A stretch of 64,000 bases of DNA, taken from the NCBI GenBank assembly GCA_964343835.1, contig CAYFKR010000001.1, positions 124,001-188,000 on the forward strand. The letters run 5' to 3'. Position numbers and translations under genes: made by a program. Under the pieces are notes generated by a model that did no database searches, was not told where the DNA came from, and was given only the letters and a program-made list of their open reading frames with translations. The DNA is from CALEMW01 sp964343835 (GTDB lineage Bacteria > Krumholzibacteriota > Krumholzibacteriia > LZORAL124-64-63). This document shows positions 42,814 to 50,384 of the stretch, piece by piece (position 1 is the first letter of the stretch; each line of letters opens with the position of its first letter).

Positions 42814-44508
42814 ATGGACGCCGCCGTCGAACGCCTGCTCGAGACCATCCGCACCGGAGTGATCGGACGCGACCGCGCCGTGGAGGGGCCGTACGGTCCG
42901 CGCCGCCTCATCTACGCCGACTACACCGCGTCGGGACGCTCCCTGGACTTCATCGAGGCGTTCATCAACGACGAGGTCCGCCCCCTCTACGCCAACACCC
43001 ACACCGAGAGCTCCATCACGGGGTTGCAGACCACGCGCTTCCGCGAGGACGCACGGCGCATCATCCGCGACGCCTGCGGCGGCGACGACCAGGACGTGGT
43101 GATCTTCTGCGGGTCGGGGGCCACCGGCGCCATCAACAAGATGGTCGACGTGCTCAACATGCGGATCCCGGCGGACCTGGACGCGCGGTACGGGCTGTCG
43201 GGGGCGATTCCCGTGCACGAGCGGCCCGTGGTGTTCATCGGGCCCTACGAGCACCACTCCAACGAGCTGCCCTGGCGGGAGTCGCTGGCGGACGTGGTGA
43301 CCATCGCCGAGGACGCCAACGGACGTATCGACCGTGACATGCTCGAGCGCGAGCTGAACCGCTATGCCGAGCGGCCCCTGAAGATCGGCAGCTTCTCCGC
43401 GGCCAGCAACGTGACGGGCATCGTGTCGGACACCTGGGGCATCTCCACGCTGCTGCACGAGCACGGGGCGTTGGCCTTCTGGGACTTCGCGGCCGCGGCG
43501 CCCTACGTGCGCATCGAGATGAACCCGGACGAGGGCGGCGACCCGCTGTCGTACAAGGACGCCGTGTTCATCTCGCCCCACAAGTTCATCGGCGGACCGG
43601 GCACGCCCGGCGTGCTGGTGGTCAAGCGGAAGCTGCTGACCAACCGGGTGCCGACGGTTCCCGGCGGCGGCACCGTGAGCTACGTGAACGCCCTGGAGCA
43701 CGACTACCTCACCGACCCCGCCCACCGCGAGGAGGGGGGCACGCCCGCCATCATCGAGGCCATCCGGGCAGGGCTGGTGTTCGGCCTGAAGCGCGAGGTG
43801 GGGGAGGACGTGATCGAGGACCTGGAGCACGACTTCGTGACCCGCGCCATCGACGCCTGGTCGTCGGATCCGCGGATCCACGTGCTCGGGAACCTGGAAT
43901 CCAAGCGGCTGTCCATCGTGTCGTTCGTGATCCGCCACGGCAAGAAGGTGCTGCATCACAACTATGTGGTGGCCCTGCTCAACGACCTCTTCGGCATCCA
44001 GGCGCGGGGCGGCTGTTCCTGCGCGGGGCCGTATGGCCACCGGCTGCTGGGCATCGACCTGACCGAATCCATGAAGTTCCACGACGCCATCAGCCACGGC
44101 AGCGAGGGCATCAAGCCCGGCTGGGTGCGCGTGAACTTCAACTACTTCATCAGCGAGGCCACGTTCGAGTTCATCATCGCGGCCGTGACGTGGATCGCGG
44201 AGCACGGCTGGAAGCTGCTGACCCACTACCGCTTCGAGCCCGACACCGGACTGTGGCGTCACCGCGACTACCGGGCCGACGCCGGGCTGGGCCTGAGCGA
44301 CGTGACCTACACCAACGGCCGGCTCGAGTACCGGTCTCGCCATCTCTGCGAACCGGAGACCGCCGCGACGTCCTACCTCGCCGAGGCGGACCGGATCGCG
44401 GCCGAGGCCCTGGACGAACCCGCAGGCGAGGCCTGCCCCGCCCTGGCCGTCGACGCCGAGGCGCTGCGGTGGTTTCCGCTGCCCGGCGAAGGGGCGCCCG
44501 CCTCCTGA
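42814..44508 (+). CDS. class V aminotransferase / cysteine desulfurase-like protein
   Basis: A 564-residue PLP enzyme. Lys257 in FISPHKFIGGPGTPG is the Schiff-base lysine, and YADYTASGRSLDF and EHHSNELPWRE are typical of the NifS/SufS fold. GGCSCAGPYGHRLLG resembles a catalytic-cysteine loop. It is ~150 residues longer than SufS, with a C-terminal extension after ~480 that I cannot assign. No suf/isc scaffold genes are adjacent, so sulfur transfer to iron-sulfur clusters is uncertain. GGGAGG precedes ATG 42814. Confidence 0.85.
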   Translation: MDAAVERLLETIRTGVIGRDRAVEGPYGPRRLIYADYTASGRSLDFIEAFINDEVRPLYANTHTESSITGLQTTRFREDARRIIRDACGGDDQDVVIFCGSGATGAINKMVDVLNMRIPADLDARYGLSGAIPVHERPVVFIGPYEHHSNELPWRESLADVVTIAEDANGRIDRDMLERELNRYAERPLKIGSFSAASNVTGIVSDTWGISTLLHEHGALAFWDFAAAAPYVRIEMNPDEGGDPLSYKDAVFISPHKFIGGPGTPGVLVVKRKLLTNRVPTVPGGGTVSYVNALEHDYLTDPAHREEGGTPAIIEAIRAGLVFGLKREVGEDVIEDLEHDFVTRAIDAWSSDPRIHVLGNLESKRLSIVSFVIRHGKKVLHHNYVVALLNDLFGIQARGGCSCAGPYGHRLLGIDLTESMKFHDAISHGSEGIKPGWVRVNFNYFISEATFEFIIAAVTWIAEHGWKLLTHYRFEPDTGLWRHRDYRADAGLGLSDVTYTNGRLEYRSRHLCEPETAATSYLAEADRIAAEALDEPAGEACPALAVDAEALRWFPLPGEGAPAS

Positions 44509-44528
44509 TCGAACGGAGATGAAGCGAA

Positions 44529-44555
44529 GAGGGGCGGCCCGCCGGGCCGCCCCTC
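44529..44555. terminator. bidirectional terminator
   Basis: GAGGGGCGGCCC and GGGCCGCCCCTC form a perfect 12-bp stem around GCC, between the aminotransferase (+) and the beta-propeller lipoprotein (-). Confidence 0.72.
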
Positions 44556-44573
44556 GCGTATCCGGGGATGCGG

Positions 44574-46412
44574 TCACTCGTCGGACCAGCCGTCCCCGTC
44601 GTCGGTCTCTCCCTCCTCGAATTCACCGTGCCAGCCCGCGTCGGGCAGCGTGATCTCGTAGATGCGGTTGGCGATGTCGGACGTCACGTAGGCCGTGTTG
44701 CCGGCCCCTTTCGTCACGCCGTTGAACTGCCAGGTCGTGGGCATGCCGGGGGGCGCCTCCAGACCCACGTCCAGGTCAGCGGCCACCACTCCGATCGTGC
44801 CGCGCATGGTGTCCACGCGGATCAGGCGGTCGGCGCCGGTCTCCACCACCAGCAGGTGACGGGGGGCGATCCAGGCCATGCCCTCGGGGGCGTCGAGGCC
44901 GTCGATCACCAGGCGCGGGGCGGCCAGGGCGTCTCCGTCGCGGGCCACGTGCCACACCGAGCCGGTAGCGCGGTCGGCGACCCAGAGGTCGCGGCCGTCG
45001 GTGGCCAGGCCGGCCGGCACCGACAGGCCGTCGGCGTAGACCGTCCTGGAGTCCAGGCTGAACACGCTGCCGTTCGTGAGGCTCGTGGCCACCAGCACGT
45101 CGCCGTAGCGGATGGCGTTCAGGGGCGTCTCGGCGGTCAGGTCATGGGTCTCGACCACCTCGCATTCCACCGGGTCGAGGACCTGGACCTTGCCCATCCA
45201 CGACGACACCACCACCTCGCCATCGGAGCGGTGGGCCGTCATGGGCGCGGTGAATCCGTTCACGGCCATCATGCAGCGGTGCAGGCCGCAGGCGTCGCCT
45301 GTGGTCAGGTCGAAGGCACGCAGGGACCAGGCGTCGGCGATCCAGATGGCGCCGCCTCGCAGGCCGTCGTCGGCCACCGCCACGCCTCCGGGCAGGATCA
45401 GTCCGCCGGGGCACACGGTCCGCCGGTACCCCCAGGAGTAGAGCTTGGTGACGGTGCCGTCCTGGCTGTTGGCCACGAAGAGGTGGCCGCGGGGATCGGG
45501 CTCCACGTAGGCGAGGCCGGGCTCGAGGCTCGCGATGCGCTCGCGGTGGTCCACGTACTGGACCTTCAGGGCGAGGTCGTCGGTCTCGTCAGGCGGGTTG
45601 AACGGGTCGTCGGGGTCGATGTCGGGTTCGTCGACGGTGCGCAGGACCAGCTTCCAGACGTCGCCGGTCATGTGCTCCACGACCACCAGGGCGCCCTTGG
45701 CGTCGAAGGCGATGCCGGCGGGGACCTGGAAGTCGCGGGCCACGGTCGCGACCAGGGGCCACGAGGCGTCGGTCCGCATACGCACGATCGTGCCGTCGTT
45801 CCAGAGGGAAGCGTAGAGCCACCCGCGACCGTCCAGGGCCAGGCCGCCCACGTTGCCGGGGTCGGCCAGCAGGCGGGGAGGTACGGCGGGATCGGGGTCG
45901 ATCACGTGGATGCCCGTGCCCAGGAAGCGGCGGGCCACGTAGGCGCGGCCGTCGGCGTCCACGGCCAGGGGACCGGCGCCGGGGCCGATGTCCACGACCC
46001 GCAGGGAGCGGTCGGCGCCCATGCGCACCACCTCGCCGGTCCAGAAGTTGGACCACCAGAGGGAGCCGTCGGGGCCGCGGGCCAGGTCGTCCACGCCCTC
46101 CACGCCATCGGTGGCGTCGAGCCTGCCGAGCAGGGAGCCGTCGGCGGTGGCCACCTCGGCGATCTCGCGGCCGAAGAGGCTGCCCACGTGCAGGCGTCCG
46201 TCGTCGGTCAGGGCCAGACCGTTGGCCCCGTGCAGGGCGGCGCCGTCCAGGTGGCCGCCGGCGCCGCGGGAGCCGAGGGCGAGGGTCTTGACGATGGCGG
46301 AAGGATGATCGGGGGAGTGTGCGGTGGGGGAGAGGGGCGTGGTGTCGTCCTGGCAGCCGAGGATCAGAGCGGATCCGGCCAGGAGCAGGACGAGCAGCGT
46401 CGTGCGTGCCAT
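44574..46412 (-). CDS. lipoprotein with NHL/SMP-30-type beta-propeller
   Basis: A 612-residue protein. The signal MARTTLLVLLLAGSALILGC ends in a lipobox. The rest shows repeating blade phrases such as GANGLALTDDGRLHVGS, NVGGLALDGRGWLYAS and PAGLATDGRDLWVADR, giving probably two six- to seven-bladed propellers. Such proteins bind ligands or act as lactonases, but no catalytic set was recognised. GGAGG before ATG 46412 supports this start; an upstream in-frame extension is rejected. Confidence 0.8.
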   Translation of the reverse strand: MARTTLLVLLLAGSALILGCQDDTTPLSPTAHSPDHPSAIVKTLALGSRGAGGHLDGAALHGANGLALTDDGRLHVGSLFGREIAEVATADGSLLGRLDATDGVEGVDDLARGPDGSLWWSNFWTGEVVRMGADRSLRVVDIGPGAGPLAVDADGRAYVARRFLGTGIHVIDPDPAVPPRLLADPGNVGGLALDGRGWLYASLWNDGTIVRMRTDASWPLVATVARDFQVPAGIAFDAKGALVVVEHMTGDVWKLVLRTVDEPDIDPDDPFNPPDETDDLALKVQYVDHRERIASLEPGLAYVEPDPRGHLFVANSQDGTVTKLYSWGYRRTVCPGGLILPGGVAVADDGLRGGAIWIADAWSLRAFDLTTGDACGLHRCMMAVNGFTAPMTAHRSDGEVVVSSWMGKVQVLDPVECEVVETHDLTAETPLNAIRYGDVLVATSLTNGSVFSLDSRTVYADGLSVPAGLATDGRDLWVADRATGSVWHVARDGDALAAPRLVIDGLDAPEGMAWIAPRHLLVVETGADRLIRVDTMRGTIGVVAADLDVGLEAPPGMPTTWQFNGVTKGAGNTAYVTSDIANRIYEITLPDAGWHGEFEEGETDDGDGWSDE

Positions 46413-46748
46413 GATCGTTGCCTCCGGGTTGAGGTGGAGATGCGCCGGGGTGTCGAACGGTGCTGATCGTCGAGGCGCGGTGCGCGGGGACGGGACGTCA
46501 TGCGGGTCTCCTTTCCAGGGTGTGGCGGGGCCGGACGGGTCCGGCGATGCGGACGGTGCGCACGGGACTCCGGGGCGAAGGCGGGCGATGTCAGGGACGG
46601 GAACCGGGTGCCGGCGGCCGGAAGGGACCGGAGCCGGCAGTGGAGAGGCCGGCGCGTCCGGGACCATATCACGAATGAAAGTCAAAATTCAACTATTTCG
46701 GATCCGGGCTTCCCCCATGGTATGATGGAACGGGGAGAGGAGGCCGTC

Positions 46749-47087
46749 ATGAGAACCGAAGACGAGGGCAAACTGCTGAGGATCTACGTGGACGAAGGCG
46801 CCCGCAGAGGCGGGCGCCTTCTCTACGAGGCCATCGTGGAGCGCTGCCTGGCCGAGGGATTGGCCGGGGCCACGGTCCTCAGGGGAATCCAGGGCTACGG
46901 GGCCCACCAGCGCATCCATTCGGCCGGTGTGCTGCGCCTGAGCGCCGACCTCCCGGTGGTGATCGAGGTGGCCGATTCGCCGGAGCGGATCGAGCACATC
47001 CTGGGGATCGTCGAGCCCATGATCCGCAACGGGTTGATCACCGTGGAGAAGGTGCGGATGATCCGGGTGACGCCGGATCGGGACTGA
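46749..47087 (+). CDS. DUF190 family protein (PII-like fold)
   Basis: A 112-residue protein. LLRIYVDEGARRGGRLLYEAIVERCLAEGLAGATVLRGIQGYG is split around the conserved GATVxRGIxGYG motif, and VIEVADSPERI follows. Family members form trimers like PII and are often next to crcB, here ~6 kb away. Role unknown; nucleotide binding is only inferred from the fold. AGGAGG six bases before ATG 46749 fixes the start. Confidence 0.88.
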   Translation: MRTEDEGKLLRIYVDEGARRGGRLLYEAIVERCLAEGLAGATVLRGIQGYGAHQRIHSAGVLRLSADLPVVIEVADSPERIEHILGIVEPMIRNGLITVEKVRMIRVTPDRD

Positions 47088-47112
47088 CCAGGGACTGACC
47101 AGGGACTGACCT
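47080..47112 (+). repeat. three tandem 11-nt repeats
   Basis: Copies of GGGACTGACCA at 47080, 47091 and 47102 (the last ends CCT). The first contains the DUF190 stop codon. A fourth, diverged GGGACTGA follows near 47123. Confidence 0.7.
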
Positions 47113-47192
47113 GGGGCTGCCCCGGGACTGAAGGCTGGCGCCTGCCGTGCGATGCGCTATCCTCCCACCATCCTCGATGGAAGGGAGCGACC

Positions 47193-48146
47193 ATGGATCC
47201 CCGCTGGCCCGACAACCGCATCTGCAACCTGTTCGGCATCGACCACCCCGTCGTCCAGGGCGGCATGGTGTACAACAGCGGCGCCCGCCTGGCCGCGGCC
47301 GTCTCGGCCGCCGGCGGTCTGGGCCTGATCGGCGCCGGCAGCATGCGCCCCGACCTCTTCCGCGACCAGCTCCACAAGGCCCGCGACCTCACCGACCGCC
47401 CCGTGGGCGTGAACCTGCCCCTGCTCTACGGCCACGCCGCCGAATGCCTGGACATCGCGCTGGACGAGGGCGTGCCCGTGGTGGTCACGTCGGCAGGCTC
47501 GCCGAAGCGTGTGGTCGGTCGGGTGAAATCGGCGGGAGCGGTGTCGGTACACGTGGCGGCCTCGCCGGCGCTGGCCGTCAAGTGCGAGGAGGCCGGCTGC
47601 GACGCCGTGGTGGTGGAGGGTTTCGAGGCCGGCGGCCACAACGGTCGCGAGGAACTCACGTCCCTGGTGCTCACGCCCCTCTGCGTGGAGGCCGTCTCGA
47701 TTCCGGTGATCGCCGCCGGGGGGGTCGCGACAGGAGCCCAGATGGCGGCGGTCCTGGCCCTCGGGGCCGAAGGCGTGCAGATCGGGTCGCGCTTCGCCGT
47801 CACCACGGAGTCGTCGGGACACGACGCCTTCAAGAACGCCGTCGTCGACGGCGACGACACTCGCCTGGTCCTGAAGAAGCACGTCCCGGTGCGCCTGCTC
47901 CGCAACACCTTCCGCGAGGCGGTGGAAGAGGCCGAGGCCCGCGGCGCGGATCGTGATGAGCTGGCCGAACTGCTCGGCACGGGAAGGGCCCGGAGCGGCA
48001 TGCTGGAAGGCGACCTGGTCGAGGGTGAGCTGGAGATCGGTCAGGTGGCCGCCCTGATCCGCGACGTGCCGACGGTGGCCGAGGTCTTCGAACGGTTGCT
48101 GTCCGGGTACGATGAAGCCGTCGCCCGCCTCGGCGGCCGCCTGTGA
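47193..48146 (+). CDS. FMN-dependent nitronate monooxygenase/enoyl reductase-like protein
   Basis: A 317-residue TIM barrel. HPVVQGGMVYNSGARLAAAV and VEGFEAGGHNG are the hallmarks of the nitronate monooxygenase/FabK group, and VIAAGGVATGAQMAAVLALG with GVQIGSRF binds FMN phosphate. It may be an enoyl-ACP reductase (FabK) or a nitroalkane-oxidising enzyme; sequence alone does not separate them. It overlaps queG by 4 nt. Confidence 0.87.
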   Translation: MDPRWPDNRICNLFGIDHPVVQGGMVYNSGARLAAAVSAAGGLGLIGAGSMRPDLFRDQLHKARDLTDRPVGVNLPLLYGHAAECLDIALDEGVPVVVTSAGSPKRVVGRVKSAGAVSVHVAASPALAVKCEEAGCDAVVVEGFEAGGHNGREELTSLVLTPLCVEAVSIPVIAAGGVATGAQMAAVLALGAEGVQIGSRFAVTTESSGHDAFKNAVVDGDDTRLVLKKHVPVRLLRNTFREAVEEAEARGADRDELAELLGTGRARSGMLEGDLVEGELEIGQVAALIRDVPTVAEVFERLLSGYDEAVARLGGRL

Positions 48147-49327
48147 GCGCGCCGCCGCGCATCACCGCCCTGACTCTGCGCGGCATCCTCGGCCCCCTGT
48201 GCGCCGGCGAATCCATCGACCTCTGCGGCGTGGTGCGCCTGCCCCGCCGCCTGCCCCACACCGCCGACTGGATCAACTGGCTGCTGGAGAACCGGCACGG
48301 CGACCTGGAATATCTCCTGCGCGATCCCCACGGCCGCGCCGACCCCACGCGCGCCCACCCCTGGGCGACGACGCTGCTGGTCTTCGGCCAGCGCTATTCC
48401 GACGGCTGGACTCCCGACGACGCCTCCGCCGCGACCGGCTGCAGCGACGACCGTCCCTGGACCGACGGCGTCTCGCGCTACGCCCGCGGCCTCGACTACC
48501 ACGACGTGCTGCGCAAGGGCATCCGGAACATCACCAGCGCCCTGCGTCGCGAACTCCACGCCCGCGGCGTGATCGCCGCCGAACAGGACATGCAGGCCGC
48601 CGACGCCGTCGACGCCGGGCCGTACCTCGAGCGTGAGTACGCCTGGCTGGCCGGCCTGGGCTTCTACGGCAAGAACACCATGCTCATCCACCCCCGCCTG
48701 GGGTCGGCCCTCTTCCTGGGCGTGGCGTTGCTGGAACTGGAGGTCACGGGCCTGGCCGACGCGCCGCGCCCCCTGGTGGGCCCGCCCGCCCAGCGCGTAC
48801 CCGACGAGGACGGCATGGCCCACCTCTGCGGCAAGTGCACCCGCTGCGCCGATGCCTGCCCCACCGGCGCCCTGAACGACCCCTTCCGCCTGGACGCCCA
48901 CGACTGCCTCAGCACCTGGACCATCGAATGGAAGGGGTCCGCCCCGGCCAATCGCCGTGGCGAGCAGGGCGGCCTGCTCTTCGGCTGCGACGTGTGCCAG
49001 GCCGTGTGCCCCTGGAATCACAAGGCGGCCCGCCGCCTGCTCGGCGGCATCCGGGAGGAGTACGGCACGCGACCGGAACACGACGACCTCGATCTGGCCG
49101 ACCTCATCACCTGCGACGCCGACACGTTCCGCGATCGTTTCCGCCGCACGCCCCTCTGGCGCTGCCACCCCGAGGGACTGCGCCGCAACGCCCTGGTCGT
49201 GGCCGCCAATACCGGTCGTGCGGACCTGTTGCCCGCGATCCGCCGGGTAGCCGCCGACGACTCCGACCCCGACGTGCGCGAAGCCGCGCAGTGGGCCCTC
49301 GGCGTCCTGGAAGGAGGCCGGACGTGA
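48143..49327 (+). CDS. queG: epoxyqueuosine reductase QueG
   Basis: A 394-residue iron-sulfur, cobalamin-dependent enzyme that makes the last step of queuosine in tRNA. Two [4Fe-4S] motifs are seen: CGKCTRCADACPTGA and CDVCQAVCPWN. GLGFYGKNTMLIHPRLGS is the conserved active-site region, and a HEAT-like tail binds tRNA. With QueF at 53.2 kb it shows that queuosine is made. The GTG start overlaps the flavin enzyme stop. Confidence 0.92.
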   Translation: MSAPPRITALTLRGILGPLCAGESIDLCGVVRLPRRLPHTADWINWLLENRHGDLEYLLRDPHGRADPTRAHPWATTLLVFGQRYSDGWTPDDASAATGCSDDRPWTDGVSRYARGLDYHDVLRKGIRNITSALRRELHARGVIAAEQDMQAADAVDAGPYLEREYAWLAGLGFYGKNTMLIHPRLGSALFLGVALLELEVTGLADAPRPLVGPPAQRVPDEDGMAHLCGKCTRCADACPTGALNDPFRLDAHDCLSTWTIEWKGSAPANRRGEQGGLLFGCDVCQAVCPWNHKAARRLLGGIREEYGTRPEHDDLDLADLITCDADTFRDRFRRTPLWRCHPEGLRRNALVVAANTGRADLLPAIRRVAADDSDPDVREAAQWALGVLEGGRT

Positions 49328-50331
49328 TGGTGGAAGCCGCCTGGTGGCGCCCCGAACCCAAGGGCCACGTGGTCTGCGAGCTGTGCCCCCTGCGCTGCCG
49401 CCTGCGCCCCGGCCGCGACGGCCCCTGCGGCACCCGCGCCAACCGCGACGGCCGCATGGTCCCGCTCCAGTACGGCCGCGTGGCCGCCTGCGCCATGGAC
49501 CCCATGGAGAAGAAGCCCCTCTACCACTTCCGCCCCGGCGCGCCGATCCTCTCGGTGGCGGCCCGCGGCTGCAACCTCCACTGCGCCTTCTGCCAGAACT
49601 GGGGGTTGAGTCAGGAGGGGAGAGGCGCGGACACGGAGATGACGCCGGCCGAGGTCGTGGCCCTGGCCCGACGCGAGGGTTCCACCGGCATCGCCTACAC
49701 CTACAGCGAACCCCTGGTGTGGTTCGAGTTCGTGCGCGACACGGCCCGCCTGGCCCGCGAGGCCGGCCTGGCCAACGTGGTGGTCACCAACGGCTTCCTG
49801 GAGCACGGCCCGCTCGATGAACTCGCCCCCCTGCTCGACGCCGCCAACGTGGACCTCAAGAGCATGGACGACCGCTTCTACCGCCGCGTCTGCAAGGCGC
49901 GGCTGGAGCCTGTGCTGGCGGCCATCCGGCGGCTCCATGCCACCGGCGTTCACGTGGAGGTCACCAATCTGGTGATCCCCGGCCACAACGATGCGCCGGA
50001 GGCCGTGGACGAACTGGCGGCCTTCGTGGCCTCGGTGGACCGCTCGATCCCGCTGCACCTGTCGGCTTATCGCCCAGCCTGGAAGTTCGACGCGCCGCCC
50101 ACGCCGCCGGCGGTCCTGGACCGTGCGGCGGAGGTCGCCGCAGGGCACCTCGACTACGTGTACCGGGGGAACGTGGCCACGCCCGGCGCCGCCGATACCC
50201 GATGCCCCGGCTGCGGCGCCACCGTGATCGCGAGGGGGCCGGGCGGCGTGCGTGTCCGGCTCGACGATGCGATCCGTTGCCCCGACTGCGCCCGGGACAT
50301 CGACATCCGTGACCCCCGCCGGGGGCTGTGA
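49327..50331 (+). CDS. amrS: AmmeMemoRadiSam-system radical SAM enzyme
   Basis: A 334-residue protein. The radical SAM cluster is Cys82, Cys86 and Cys89 in RGCNLHCAFCQNW. An N-terminal CELCPLRCRLRPG segment, PMEKKPLYHFRPG, and a C-terminal zinc-ribbon pair (CPGCG, CPDC) match AmrS. Usually AmrS is with AmrB (Memo) and AmrA (AMMECR1); neither partner is in view here. Product unknown. Coupled to queG by ATG/TGA overlap. Confidence 0.88.
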   Translation: MVEAAWWRPEPKGHVVCELCPLRCRLRPGRDGPCGTRANRDGRMVPLQYGRVAACAMDPMEKKPLYHFRPGAPILSVAARGCNLHCAFCQNWGLSQEGRGADTEMTPAEVVALARREGSTGIAYTYSEPLVWFEFVRDTARLAREAGLANVVVTNGFLEHGPLDELAPLLDAANVDLKSMDDRFYRRVCKARLEPVLAAIRRLHATGVHVEVTNLVIPGHNDAPEAVDELAAFVASVDRSIPLHLSAYRPAWKFDAPPTPPAVLDRAAEVAAGHLDYVYRGNVATPGAADTRCPGCGATVIARGPGGVRVRLDDAIRCPDCARDIDIRDPRRGL

Positions 50332-50384
50332 TAAGCTTCCCCGCTCCGACGACCGAACCTCCGACTCTCGACCAGGGACCGTCC

